This document shows positions 23,144 to 31,922 of a stretch of DNA of 64,000 nucleotides, one piece after another. Source of the stretch: Arcobacter sp. F2176 (GTDB taxonomy: Bacteria > Campylobacterota > Campylobacteria > Campylobacterales > Arcobacteraceae); assembly GCF_004116465.1 (NCBI RefSeq), contig NZ_PDJV01000001.1:62001-126000 (forward strand). Reading direction: 5' to 3'. The notes beneath the pieces are model-generated. The model was given only the letters and a program-made list of their open reading frames with translations. It was not told the origin of the DNA and did no database searches. Position 1 is the stretch's first letter; every line of letters starts with the position of its first letter. Made by a program: the position numbers and the translations under genes.

Positions 23144-23725
23144 ATGAAAAAAATATTAATTTTAAATGGACATCAGCATTATGATGGAATAGCAGAAGGT
23201 AATTTAACTAATAGTTTTATAAATAAAGCAAATGAATTTTTTATTAAAAATGGATTTGAAGTTAAAAATACAAATATAGAAGAAGGCTACGAAACAGAAG
23301 AAGAGATAGAAAAGTTTGAATGGGCTGATTATATTTTATTTCAATATCCAGTTTATTGGATGGGCCTTCCTTGGATAGCAAAAAAATATATTGATGAGAC
23401 ATTTACTCATGGACGACATTATGCAAGTGATGGGAGAAGTAGAGAAGATGCTTCAAAATTATATGGAAGTGGTGGATTACTAACAGGCAAAAAATATATG
23501 CTATCTTTGACATATAATTGTCCTGAATCTGCATTTAATAATAAAAATAGTTTATTTGATGGAATGTCTTTAGACGAAGCTCATGTTGCAGTTCATAAAA
23601 CTTTTCAATTTTGTGGATTAACACCTCTTGAAACTTATGCAGTGCATGATATTTTCAAAGGTGATTTAAATTTAGAGTTAGAGTTAGAAAAATTTGAAAA
23701 AGTTTTGATTAAAAACTTTTTATAA
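23144..23725 (+). CDS. mdaB: NAD(P)H:quinone oxidoreductase, MdaB type
   Basis: A 193-residue flavodoxin-fold enzyme that reduces quinones by two electrons with FAD and NAD(P)H, avoiding semiquinones. MdaB marks are ILNGHQHYDGIAEGNLTNSF at the start, the flavin loop LFQYPVYWMGLPWIAKKYID, the YASDGRS segment and LSLTYNCPESAFNN. CAAGGAGAG precedes the ATG. It is the first gene of a tight seven-gene operon and is divergent from the HxlR-type regulator, the usual context for quinone- or diamide-induced reductases. Confidence 0.88.
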   Translation: MKKILILNGHQHYDGIAEGNLTNSFINKANEFFIKNGFEVKNTNIEEGYETEEEIEKFEWADYILFQYPVYWMGLPWIAKKYIDETFTHGRHYASDGRSREDASKLYGSGGLLTGKKYMLSLTYNCPESAFNNKNSLFDGMSLDEAHVAVHKTFQFCGLTPLETYAVHDIFKGDLNLELELEKFEKVLIKNFL

Positions 23726-23738
23726 AAAGGAATTTTTT

Positions 23739-24917
23739 ATGCCAATAGCTTTATTTGCATTAACTTTAAGTGCATTTGCAATAGGAACAACAGAATTTGT
23801 TACAGTTGGATTGGTTCCAACTATATCAAGTGATTTGAATATATCTGTTCCTTCAACTGGTCTTTTAGTAACAATGTATGCTTTAGGAGTAGCTATTGGT
23901 GCTCCTATTTTAACAGCATTAACAAGTAAATATAATAAAAAATATATTTTGATTTGTGCAATGGTTGTCTTTTCTTTGGGTCATGTTGTTGCTGCTCTTG
24001 CACCAAATTTTACTACTTTATTAATAGCAAGAATTGTTACAGGACTAACACATGGTTTATTTTTCTCTTTAGGTGCTACAATTGCAACAAGTTTAGTTTC
24101 AAAAGAAAAAGAAGCAAGTGCAATTGCTGTGATGTTTGGAGGTTTAACTGTTGCAATGGTGACAGGAGTTCCTTTAGGTACTTTTATTGGGCAAAACTTT
24201 GGTTGGAGAGAGACTTTTATGTTAATTTCTATTTTGGGAAGTGTTGCCTTTATTGGTATGGCATTTTTAATACCAAAAGAAGTTAGAACGACAACTCCTG
24301 CAAAATTTTTTCAACAATTAAAAATATTGGGAAATCCAAGATTATTAATTGCTTATTTAATCACAATTTTTGGATTTGGAGGAGCTTTTATAGCTTTTAC
24401 TTTTTTAGTACCCATTTTACAAGATATTACAAAATTTTCACCTAGTATTATTTCTATAATTTTATTAGTTTTTGGTTTATCAACTGTTGTTGGAAATTTT
24501 ATTGGTGGAAAACTTGCAGATGTATTTGGAGTAAATAAAGTTTTATTTGGAGCTTACTTTTGTTTAAGTATGGTTCTTTTATCTTTTAATTTTTTTGTTC
24601 AAAACCAATATATCACAATAGTAATTTTGATTTTATGGGGAATCTTTGCCTTTGGAAGTAGTCCTGCTCTTCAAGCAAATGTTGTAAAATTAGCCAAAAT
24701 AAATGAACCTCATGCTGTAGATGTAGCATCAGGTTTTAATATATCTGCTTTTAATGTAGGTATTTCATTGTTTTCATTTTTAGGCGGTGCAATAGTTACA
24801 AACATGGGATTAGTACAAACAATTTTATTTTCATCGGGTGTTGTATTCTCATCTTTATTTTTAATCTGGATTGGATATATGATTAATAATAAAGTAGTAT
24901 TATCACAAACAAATTAA
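23739..24917 (+). CDS. Major facilitator exporter (AraJ/YdhP-like)
   Basis: A 392-residue MFS protein with 12 hydrophobic segments. The N-terminus (FAIGTTEFVTVGLVPTIS) and the loop-2/3 segment TALTSKYNKKYILICAMVVF place it with the drug:H+ antiporter-1 type exporters such as AraJ and YdhP. AAAAGGAATTTTTT precedes the ATG, 13 bases after mdaB. Exported cargo is unknown; in this operon it may be an electrophile, a quinone or a drug. Confidence 0.85.
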   Translation: MPIALFALTLSAFAIGTTEFVTVGLVPTISSDLNISVPSTGLLVTMYALGVAIGAPILTALTSKYNKKYILICAMVVFSLGHVVAALAPNFTTLLIARIVTGLTHGLFFSLGATIATSLVSKEKEASAIAVMFGGLTVAMVTGVPLGTFIGQNFGWRETFMLISILGSVAFIGMAFLIPKEVRTTTPAKFFQQLKILGNPRLLIAYLITIFGFGGAFIAFTFLVPILQDITKFSPSIISIILLVFGLSTVVGNFIGGKLADVFGVNKVLFGAYFCLSMVLLSFNFFVQNQYITIVILILWGIFAFGSSPALQANVVKLAKINEPHAVDVASGFNISAFNVGISLFSFLGGAIVTNMGLVQTILFSSGVVFSSLFLIWIGYMINNKVVLSQTN

Positions 24918-24929
24918 AAAGGAGAATTT

Positions 24930-25679
24930 ATGAACGAAATTATAAAACAATTAAGTAATAGAAAATCAATAAGACAATTTACAGGTGAAATTATAAGTGA
25001 TGAAGACCTTGAACTTATCATAAAAACAGCACAAAGATGTCCCACTTCTATAAATGGGCAACAAATATCTTTAGTGTATACAAGAGATAAAAATAAAATT
25101 AAACAAATAGCAGAACTTTGTGGTGGACAACAACAAGTGGCAACAGCTGATGTATTTATTTTTATATGTGTTGACTTTAATAGAACTATTTTTGCAGTTG
25201 AGCAAACTGGAGAAGAACATCAAATTGATAAATCAGCTGAAGGTGTACTTGTGGGTGCCGTTGATGCTGGAATCATGTTAAATGCAATACAAATAAGTGC
25301 AGAATCACTTGGTCTTGGAACAACTGCAATTGGAGCTGTAAGAAACCAACCAGCTGCTATAATTGAGTTATTAGGACTTCCACCAAAAACATTTCCAATT
25401 GTTGGAACTACTATTGGAGTACCTACAAAAGAAGCAAAAGATGCTCCACTTAAACCTAGAATTCCAATTGAAAGCTTTGCTTTTGAAGATAAATATGATG
25501 ATAAAAAAGTAAAAGATGGTGTTTTATTATATGAAAAACAAATGAAAAAATTCAGAGTTGATAATAATATGAACTATTTACAATCATATTGTGAGCAAAC
25601 TGCAGGTTATTATAAAAATATCTATTTTAGAAAAATTGAAGAAAACTATACAAAACAAGGTTTTGTATTTAAAGATTAA
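24930..25679 (+). CDS. NADPH-dependent flavin nitroreductase (NfsA/NfrA type)
   Basis: A 249-residue FMN enzyme of the oxygen-insensitive NfsA/NfrA subgroup: RKSIRQFTGEIISDEDL at the start, RCPTSINGQQISLVYTRD, and the GLGTTAIGAVRNQPAAIIELLGLP block followed by PIVGTTIGVPT. The extended C-terminal tail after residue 180 (QMKKFRV and onward) closes over the flavin in this group. It reduces nitroaromatics, quinones or flavins by two electrons. AAAAGGAGAATTT precedes the ATG, 13 bases after the exporter. Confidence 0.85.
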   Translation: MNEIIKQLSNRKSIRQFTGEIISDEDLELIIKTAQRCPTSINGQQISLVYTRDKNKIKQIAELCGGQQQVATADVFIFICVDFNRTIFAVEQTGEEHQIDKSAEGVLVGAVDAGIMLNAIQISAESLGLGTTAIGAVRNQPAAIIELLGLPPKTFPIVGTTIGVPTKEAKDAPLKPRIPIESFAFEDKYDDKKVKDGVLLYEKQMKKFRVDNNMNYLQSYCEQTAGYYKNIYFRKIEENYTKQGFVFKD

Positions 25680-25691
25680 AAAGGATATATC

Positions 25692-25988
25692 ATGAAAAAT
25701 ATAGTAATCGTAGCTAACGTTAAAGTAAAATATGAATTTAAAGATGAAGTTTATAATGAACTTGTAAAATTACATGAAGCAACTCATAAAAATGATGAGG
25801 GTTGTATTCAATATGATTTACATAAAAACTTAGAGGATGAAAATAGTTTTACTTTTGTAGAAACTTGGCAAAATGCAAAACTTTTAGATGAGCATATGCA
25901 AAAAGAACATTTTTTAAAATTTGCCCAGTTTGTAGATGGAAAATTAGAAAGTATGGATATACAAAAATTAGAAAAAGTAGAAGCTTAA
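25692..25988 (+). CDS. ABM-domain monooxygenase (YgiN-like), first copy
   Basis: A 98-residue ferredoxin-like alpha/beta barrel protein of the antibiotic-biosynthesis-monooxygenase family. It has VIVANVKVKYEFKDEVYNELVKL, NDEGCIQYDLHKNLEDENSF and FVETWQNAKLLDEHMQKEHF, the usual Gly-Cys-x-x-Tyr, Trp and His positions. YgiN in E. coli oxidises quinols and works with MdaB, so its presence in an operon with mdaB fits quinone cycling. It starts 13 bases after the nitroreductase and is followed at once by a second ABM gene. Confidence 0.85.
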   Translation: MKNIVIVANVKVKYEFKDEVYNELVKLHEATHKNDEGCIQYDLHKNLEDENSFTFVETWQNAKLLDEHMQKEHFLKFAQFVDGKLESMDIQKLEKVEA

Positions 25989-25989
25989 T

Positions 25990-26292
25990 ATGATTATTGC
26001 AATTGTAAAAGCAAAAATAAAAAATAATAAACATGATGAGCTAAGAAAAATAGCAAATATTTTGCAGTATGAATATGCAGTAAAAGAAGAAGGTTGTGAA
26101 CAATATGAATCATTTATTGATGGTGATACTTTTATTACCATTGAAAGATGGAGTTCTCAAGAATTACTTGATTTGCACCTTGAAGCCCAGCATGTAAAAG
26201 TTTATGTACCTAAGTTAAGAGAGTGTGTAGTTGATGAAACATTTGATGTACAATTTATAAAAAGTGATGATGTTTCTTTCGTAAAAATATAA
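25990..26292 (+). CDS. ABM-domain monooxygenase, second copy
   Basis: A 100-residue protein with the same fold as its neighbour: IAIVKAKIKNNKHDELRK, EEGCEQYESFIDGDTFITIERW and LLDLHLEAQHVKVYVPKL. The two copies differ at most positions, so this is an old duplication and not a recent one. They may form a mixed dimer, as ABM proteins are dimeric. The start ATG lies one base after the stop of the first copy. The substrate is unknown; quinols are likely from context. Confidence 0.8.
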   Translation: MIIAIVKAKIKNNKHDELRKIANILQYEYAVKEEGCEQYESFIDGDTFITIERWSSQELLDLHLEAQHVKVYVPKLRECVVDETFDVQFIKSDDVSFVKI

Positions 26293-26311
26293 AAAGATTT
26301 AAAGGAAATTT

Positions 26312-27340
26312 ATGAGTTTACTATTTACAGAAGGACAAATAGGGAATTTGAAACTTAAAAATAGAATTGTTATGCCTCCTATGTGCATGTATTCAAGTGA
26401 TAATAGTGGTGAATTAAAAACTTTTCATAAGGGACATTATTTATCAAGAGCCATTGGTGGTGTTGGTTTTATTATTGTTGAAGCAACAGCTATTGAACCA
26501 AGAGGAAGAATATCTGCAAATGACTTAGGTCTTTGGGATGATTCTTTAATTGATGCTCATAAAAAACTAAATGAACAAATGCATTCTTTTGGAGCAAAAA
26601 CTGCTATTCAAATTGCCCATGCTGGTAGAAAATGTAATGTTGAAGATGAAACTCCAATTGCACCAAGTGCAATTGCCTTTAGTGATAATAAACCTTTTAA
26701 AATGCCAAAAGCTGCAACAATAGAAGATATAAAAAATATAAAAGAATTATTTGTTAAAACTGCACTTAGAGCAAAAGAAGCTGATTATGATGCAATCGAA
26801 CTACATGCTGCACATGGATATTTTATATGTGAATTTTTATCGCCCTTAAGTAATTTTAGAGATGATATTTATGGTGGAAGTTTAGAAAATAGATGTAGAT
26901 TACTTTTAGAAATAGCAAAAGAACTTAAAGAAAAAGTTGATTTACCTTTGATAGTAAGACTTAGTGCTGATGAATGGATGAATGAAGGTTGGAATATAGC
27001 TGATTCAATTTATCTATCAAAAGAACTTGAAAAAGTTGGAGTTGATTCTATCCATGTTTCATCTGGTGGAAATCAAGAAAAACCAAATAAACCAATAGAA
27101 TTAAAACCTATGTATCAAGCTGATTTTGCAAAAGATATAAAAGAAGAAGTAAATATTCCTGTGATTGCTGTTGGACTAATTACAACAGCACAAGAGGGTG
27201 AAAAACTTTTAGAAGAAAGATATTGTGATTTTGTTGCATATGGTAGAGAATTATTGCGTTCTCCTAATTTTGCATTTCTTGCAGCAAATGAATTTAATGA
27301 AAAAGAGTTAATAAACTCTTCATATATGAGGGCATTTTAG
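26312..27340 (+). CDS. Old-yellow-enzyme-type ene-reductase (YqjM/NamA-like)
   Basis: A 342-residue FMN barrel enzyme that reduces the C=C bond of enones and quinone-like electrophiles with NADPH. YqjM-type marks are NRIVMPPMCMYSS with the flavin-tuning cysteine, VIVEATAIEPRGR, IQIAHAGRKC (substrate-binding His), AAHGYFICEFLSPLSNFRDD (proton donor region) and AVGLITT near the phosphate site. It follows the second ABM gene by 20 bases. Its stop TAG overlaps the GTG start of the exporter downstream. Typical YodB-type regulons include such reductases. Confidence 0.9.
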   Translation: MSLLFTEGQIGNLKLKNRIVMPPMCMYSSDNSGELKTFHKGHYLSRAIGGVGFIIVEATAIEPRGRISANDLGLWDDSLIDAHKKLNEQMHSFGAKTAIQIAHAGRKCNVEDETPIAPSAIAFSDNKPFKMPKAATIEDIKNIKELFVKTALRAKEADYDAIELHAAHGYFICEFLSPLSNFRDDIYGGSLENRCRLLLEIAKELKEKVDLPLIVRLSADEWMNEGWNIADSIYLSKELEKVGVDSIHVSSGGNQEKPNKPIELKPMYQADFAKDIKEEVNIPVIAVGLITTAQEGEKLLEERYCDFVAYGRELLRSPNFAFLAANEFNEKELINSSYMRAF

Positions 27341-28260
27341 TGCATAAAGAAGAAAATAAAACCAAATATTTTATTGGTATGTTGATAGCTATGTTACTTT
27401 GGGGAGTTGCATGGACTTCTGGAAAAGCAGCAGTCGAACACTCAAATATACAAGTAGCTTCATTTTGGAGATACACAATTTCTTTTATAGGAATGATACC
27501 AGTTATGATTTATATGAAAAGATCTTTAAAAACTGACTTTCTAGGATATATTTATATGATTTTGGCAGGATTATTAAGTGCAGCTTTTAGTTATCTTTTT
27601 TTTGCAGGTCTTGCCCATGGAGAAGCTGGATATGGAGGGACTATGGTAACTTCATTGGTTCCTTTAATCACTTATTTTTTGTCTATACTTATATTTAGAA
27701 CAAAAGTATCAGCTAAGCAAGTATTTGCCTTGGGTATTGGTGTATTTGGGGCTATTGTATTATTGAAAATTCCAATGGAGGGATTAGGCTTTTTAAATCT
27801 TGATAGTATATATTTTTTAGTCTGTGCTATTGTTTGGTCTTTTGTTACAGTTTTAACACAAAAGGCGTCAAAAAGAGTTGACCCTATGTTTTATACTTTA
27901 GTAATCTTTGGTGTAACTGCCTTTACAAATATGATTTTCGCCTTACCACATCATCCTTTTGAAATAGGGTTGTATGATTCTATATTCTGGTTAAATATAT
28001 CATTTGTAGGATTATTCTCAGGAACTTTTGCAATGGCAATATTTTTTGCAAGTGCAAGCAGAATTGGTGCACATAATACTGGAGTATTTATGTTTATAGT
28101 TCCAGTTGGAGCTATTATATCTAGTTATTTTGCTTATGATGAAAAAATTGCTTTGTCTACTATTCTTGGTTGCTTGTTGTCTCTCGTAGCAGTAATTTTA
28201 TTTAATAAAAAAAGTAAATTAGAAAAAATGAGATTAAAAGAAGAAGAACTAATTGTTTAA
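27340..28260 (+). CDS. EamA/DMT-family exporter
   Basis: A 306-residue protein with ten membrane helices in two EamA repeats: MLIAMLLWGVAWTSGKAAVEHS (first repeat, Trp-rich start) and YFLVCAIVWSFVTVLTQKAS (second repeat). The start is GTG at 27340 and shares a base with the stop of the ene-reductase gene, so it is translationally coupled. It is the second exporter of this operon and its last gene; a terminator lies at 28287-28310. Cargo is unknown. Confidence 0.85.
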   Translation: MHKEENKTKYFIGMLIAMLLWGVAWTSGKAAVEHSNIQVASFWRYTISFIGMIPVMIYMKRSLKTDFLGYIYMILAGLLSAAFSYLFFAGLAHGEAGYGGTMVTSLVPLITYFLSILIFRTKVSAKQVFALGIGVFGAIVLLKIPMEGLGFLNLDSIYFLVCAIVWSFVTVLTQKASKRVDPMFYTLVIFGVTAFTNMIFALPHHPFEIGLYDSIFWLNISFVGLFSGTFAMAIFFASASRIGAHNTGVFMFIVPVGAIISSYFAYDEKIALSTILGCLLSLVAVILFNKKSKLEKMRLKEEELIV

Positions 28261-28286
28261 TAATTGTTAAATAATTTAAGATAAAA

Positions 28287-28310
28287 TAACATCTTTTAAA
28301 GATGTTTTAA
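28287..28310 (+). terminator. Terminator of the HxlR-linked detoxification operon
   Basis: AACATCTT (28288-28295) pairs with AAGATGTT (28299-28306) around a short TTA loop and is followed by TT. The stem is moderate and lies 28 bases after the last stop. Confidence 0.55.
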
Positions 28311-28330
28311 TTTAATATAAAAGGAAAAAT

Positions 28331-28960
28331 ATGGAAAAAACATTTATGGAAGCTATGGATTTTAGACATGCGTGTAAAATCTTTGATGAGACAAAAAAGA
28401 TTAGTGATGAGGATATGCACTTTATATTAGAAGCTGGTAGAAAATCTCCATCTTCATTTGGTATGGAAGCTTGGAAATTTTTAGTTATAACAAATGAAGA
28501 ATTAAAAGCAAAATTAAAACCTTTTTGTTGGGATCAAGCTCAAATTACAACTTGTTCTCATTTAGTAATTGTATTAGCAGGAATTGAAGGTGTTAAACCA
28601 GAAAGTGGAATTCCTGAAAAAAGATTTGCAAGAAGAGAAATGCCTAAAGAAAAATTGGATTTTTATTTAAATCTTTATGCAGAACATTTAAAAGAGACTT
28701 TAAGCAATGACAAAAATATCTACTCTTGGACAGCAAGACAATCATTTATTGCATTGGGTAATATGATGACAGCTGCTGCTATAAAAGGAATTGATTCTTG
28801 TCCTATTGAAGGTTTTGATAAAGAGGGTGTTGAAGGTGTATTAGGTCTTGATACTTCAAAATTCCAACTAACTTGTGTTCTTCCTTTTGGATATAGAATT
28901 AATGAACAATCAAAACAACAAAGAGAAAAATTCGAAGATATAGTTGAATTTATAAAATAA
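28331..28960 (+). CDS. Nitroreductase (NfsB type)
   Basis: A 209-residue FMN enzyme of the NfsB/NfnB group: FRHACKIFDETKKISDEDM at the start, AGRKSPSSFGMEAWKFLVI, the RQSFIALGNMMTAAAIKGIDSCPIEG block and LPFGYRIN near the end. It reduces nitro groups, quinones or flavins. It has its own ribosome binding site (AAAAGGAAAAAT) and lies after the terminator at 28287, so it may be read separately from the operon before it. A hairpin terminator follows. It brings the number of flavin reductases in this region to four. Confidence 0.88.
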   Translation: MEKTFMEAMDFRHACKIFDETKKISDEDMHFILEAGRKSPSSFGMEAWKFLVITNEELKAKLKPFCWDQAQITTCSHLVIVLAGIEGVKPESGIPEKRFARREMPKEKLDFYLNLYAEHLKETLSNDKNIYSWTARQSFIALGNMMTAAAIKGIDSCPIEGFDKEGVEGVLGLDTSKFQLTCVLPFGYRINEQSKQQREKFEDIVEFIK

Positions 28961-28983
28961 AAGGCTAGTTTTACTAGCTTTTT
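28959..28983 (+). terminator. Terminator of the NfsB-type nitroreductase gene
   Basis: GCTAGT (28964-28969) pairs with ACTAGC (28973-28978) around TTT. It is extended by A-T pairs on both sides and ends in five T residues. Confidence 0.7.
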
Positions 28984-29006
28984 ATTACAGGAAAGAAGAA
29001 AGTACT

Positions 29007-29198
29007 TTGAAAGAAAATAATTTAGAAAAAGAAGCATATAGATTAAGATTTGAATATTACAACCTATATGAAAATAAAGAATCAAAATGGCATGAAAAGT
29101 ATAAAAATCATGAACTGTATAATATCGTAGTTGAAGGATTTAAATACAGATTTCACGAAATTGCACAAGAGATGCCAAAACTATTAAAAAATTTTTAA
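29007..29198 (+). CDS. Small charged unknown protein
   Basis: A 63-residue protein with a TTG start at 29007 and AGGAAAGAAG about ten bases upstream. It is rich in Glu, Lys, Tyr and Phe (EAYRLRFEYYNLYENKESKW) and probably helical and cytoplasmic. No family is recognised. The frame ends just before the convergent AEC transporter gene, with four bases of overlap. Composition and position favour a real gene, but the TTG start keeps confidence modest. Confidence 0.5.
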   Translation: MKENNLEKEAYRLRFEYYNLYENKESKWHEKYKNHELYNIVVEGFKYRFHEIAQEMPKLLKNF

Positions 29199-30118
29199 TT
29201 AGTATAAAAAAATATCATAAGTGGTATATAAAATAAAGATACCAAGGTAGAAATAAATACTGCTAAAGACATCTTTTGGGGTTTTACATTTAATAAAGTA
29301 GCAACTGTTACAGTGTTCCCTGCCAGTGGTACAATAGAAAATAAAAACATAACCATATAAAATCCATCATTTAAAAAATGTATAAAGTTTTTGTCTATAA
29401 AAATAAATATCAAAATAAGTAGTGGCCAAAGTATGAATTTGATAGCCAAAGTATAAGTAATAAATTTTTTATCAAGAGAATTATCTGTTTTTATATTTTC
29501 CATCCCCATACCTAAAAGCATCATTCCTAAAATTGCATATGCACCTTTTAAATAGTTACTATAATCCACAAACATCAAAGGCATTTTAATATCAAGTAGA
29601 TTAAATGTTATACCTAAAATAAAAGCATATATTACAGGTAGTTTTAGTACCTTCTTTAAACTTTCTTTTGCACTAAAAGAGCCTTTTGCCGTTATATAAT
29701 ATCCAACAGAATTTTGATATAAAATAGAAGCTAAAACTGTGAAAATAAATACATCTACTAATTTTGGTTCTAAAAATAATATAGCAAGAGGAATACCAAT
29801 ATTTCCCGTATTTCCAGTAGCTGTACTAAAAGCTAATAAATTAGAAGTGTTATCACTCCACATATTTTTAAATATTGTCAATAAAGCAAAAGCCATAATA
29901 GAACTTAAAATAAAAAAGAAAATAGGCATAAATAAAACTGAAGGGATAAGTTTTACATTTATTGTTGCATTAAATACTATCAAGGGAGCTAGAATAAAAA
30001 GTAAAATTTTAGCAACGGTATCTTTGTTACATTTTAAAATAGAAGTACTTAAAATACCTAGTATAATACTAAAGTATAAGGGTAAGATTTTTCCTAATAG
30101 GGTTAAAAATATGCTCAA
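29195..30118 (-). CDS. AEC-family membrane transporter
   Basis: A 307-residue protein with ten hydrophobic segments. AEC (auxin efflux carrier-like) marks are LGKILPLYFSIILGILSTSIL at the start, the TATGNTGNIGIPLAILFLEP block, VIYAFILGITFNLL and GMMLLGMGMENI. Bacterial members move malate, malonate or amino acids. The start is TTG at 30118, preceded by AAGG and a seven-base spacer. It is divergent from thiI with 221 bases between; I see only the thiI promoter there. Confidence 0.8.
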   Translation of the reverse strand: MSIFLTLLGKILPLYFSIILGILSTSILKCNKDTVAKILLFILAPLIVFNATINVKLIPSVLFMPIFFFILSSIMAFALLTIFKNMWSDNTSNLLAFSTATGNTGNIGIPLAILFLEPKLVDVFIFTVLASILYQNSVGYYITAKGSFSAKESLKKVLKLPVIYAFILGITFNLLDIKMPLMFVDYSNYLKGAYAILGMMLLGMGMENIKTDNSLDKKFITYTLAIKFILWPLLILIFIFIDKNFIHFLNDGFYMVMFLFSIVPLAGNTVTVATLLNVKPQKMSLAVFISTLVSLFYIPLMIFFYTN

Positions 30119-30300
30119 TTATTGACCTTCAATTGTGATGATAGATGCTATCAAATATACACTTGTAATACAGTTAAATTTTTCAAAATTAAAACTTATA
30201 ATTGTAGTATCTACTTTTCCACTTAGTTTATTTATAATTAAATATTTTTTACTTAATCTACTTCTTATGTAATATTAATTTTCAATTATTATTCTTATGA

Positions 30301-30306
30301 TATAAT
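30301..30306 (+). promoter_or_regulatory. Probable -10 box of thiI
   Basis: TATAAT in the context TTATGATATAATTGCG, which includes an extended TGN element, 34 bases before the thiI start. The rest of 30119-30339 shows no ORF and no thiamine-riboswitch core that I can recognise. Confidence 0.45.
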
Positions 30307-30339
30307 TGCGACTAATTAAAAATAAGGGTTTAACTAATA

Positions 30340-31812
30340 ATGGAAATTTCTCCAATAAAGACGCAAAAATTTATAATAAAACTTTTTCCAGAAATAATGA
30401 TAAAAGGAACATCAGCAAAAAGGCAGATGGTAGCTAGATTACATGGAAACTTACAAAGACTTTTTTCTCGAATTTCAGAAGATATTACAATTAGAAAATT
30501 TTTTGATAAAATAGAAGTAGTTTGTCCAATAGAATTTGTAACAGAAGTAAGAATTAAACTTTTGGATACTCCAGGTATTGAATTAGTTTTAGAAGCATTG
30601 CAGTTTGATAAAATAAATACAATAGATGAAATAAAAGAGATAGTAAATACACATATGGCAAAAGAGATAGTAAACAAGTCTTTTGTAATAAGAGTTAAGC
30701 GTTCAGGAACGCATGATTTTAAATCTATTGACATAGAACAAACTGTTGGTGGATACATGTTAAATGAAAATAGAGATTTAACTAAAGGTGTTGATTTAAG
30801 AAATGCTGAAGTTACTATAAATCTTGAACTTATAAATAATCAACTAAATATCATAACACTTAGACACAAAGGTCTTGGTGGATTTCCTTTAGGCTCTCAA
30901 GGTGAAATTTTATCTCTTATGTCAGGTGGATTTGACTCAACTGTTGCTTCTTATCTTACTATGAAAAGAGGAATTAAAACTCATTTTGTATTTTTTAATC
31001 TTGGTGGAGTAGCACATGAAATTGGTGTAAAACAAGTGGCTTTATATCTATGGAATAAGTTTGGTTCTTCCCATAGGGTTACATTTACTTCTATTGCTTT
31101 TGATGATGTTGTTACTGAGATATTTAAATCAACACATGAAACATACATGGGTGTAACACTAAAAAGACTTATGCTAAAAGCAGCTGAGAAAATAGCAAAT
31201 GATTTAAAAATAGATGCTCTTTTGACAGGTGAAAGTGTTGCTCAAGTTTCTAGTCAAACATTAAGGAATTTAGCTTTAATTGACCAATCAACAAATAAAT
31301 TAGTTTTAAGACCGCTTGCTACTATGAATAAACCAGATATTATAAATATAGCGAATGAAATTGGTACAAAAAGATTTGCAGAAACTATGCCTGAATATTG
31401 TGGTGTGATTTCAAAAAATCCAACTATTCATGGCTCTTATGACAGAATGGAAAAAGAATCTAAAAAATTTGACTATTCAGTTTTAGACAAAGCAATTGAA
31501 AATGCTATTCAAATAAATGTTGATGAAATTAACGAAGATATAAAAGATATTGGAGAAATGGAGATTGTAAGCGATATTTCAAATGGAAAATATGTTATTA
31601 TTGATATTCGACAAACACCTGAGTGTATAGAGACATCTTGTGAGACTTTAAAGATTCCTTTTTATAAATTAAAAACAGAGTTTGAAAAACTTCCACAAGA
31701 TAAAGAATATTTGTTTTATTGTGAGAAAGGAATATTGAGTCAATTACATGCTCAGTATTTAAAAGATGCAAAGAATTTTAACAATATAAAAGTATATAGA
31801 CCAATAAAATAA
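30340..31812 (+). CDS. thiI: tRNA 4-thiouridine synthetase ThiI with rhodanese domain
   Basis: A 490-residue enzyme that adds sulfur to uridine 8 of tRNA and may serve thiamine thiazole synthesis. Order: a ferredoxin-like/THUMP region (about 10-170), the PP-loop ATPase domain with LMSGGFDSTVASY near residue 195, and a C-terminal rhodanese-like domain (about 395-490). Both working cysteines are present: ETMPEYCGVISKNP in the core and LFYCEKG in the rhodanese loop, where persulfide forms. AAGGG lies upstream of the ATG. It is read from a promoter at 30301. Confidence 0.93.
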   Translation: MEISPIKTQKFIIKLFPEIMIKGTSAKRQMVARLHGNLQRLFSRISEDITIRKFFDKIEVVCPIEFVTEVRIKLLDTPGIELVLEALQFDKINTIDEIKEIVNTHMAKEIVNKSFVIRVKRSGTHDFKSIDIEQTVGGYMLNENRDLTKGVDLRNAEVTINLELINNQLNIITLRHKGLGGFPLGSQGEILSLMSGGFDSTVASYLTMKRGIKTHFVFFNLGGVAHEIGVKQVALYLWNKFGSSHRVTFTSIAFDDVVTEIFKSTHETYMGVTLKRLMLKAAEKIANDLKIDALLTGESVAQVSSQTLRNLALIDQSTNKLVLRPLATMNKPDIINIANEIGTKRFAETMPEYCGVISKNPTIHGSYDRMEKESKKFDYSVLDKAIENAIQINVDEINEDIKDIGEMEIVSDISNGKYVIIDIRQTPECIETSCETLKIPFYKLKTEFEKLPQDKEYLFYCEKGILSQLHAQYLKDAKNFNNIKVYRPIK

Positions 31813-31922
31813 TAAAAAATGTATAAAAGAATTAATTACATAATTAAGAATATTTAGATATAAATTCGTTTTTAAAAAGAAAAATAATAAAATAAGAAGA
31901 AGAAAGAAAGACAAGGTAAAGT

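Noticed and set aside
23954-24286. A 110-codon, cysteine- and phenylalanine-rich frame inside the MFS exporter gene
   Set aside because: It is a shifted reading of membrane-protein codons in the same strand; the exporter frame is complete and motif-bearing.
30119-30339. Possible thiamine riboswitch before thiI
   Set aside because: The conserved core elements of a TPP riboswitch are not visible; only a promoter and an AT-rich leader are seen.
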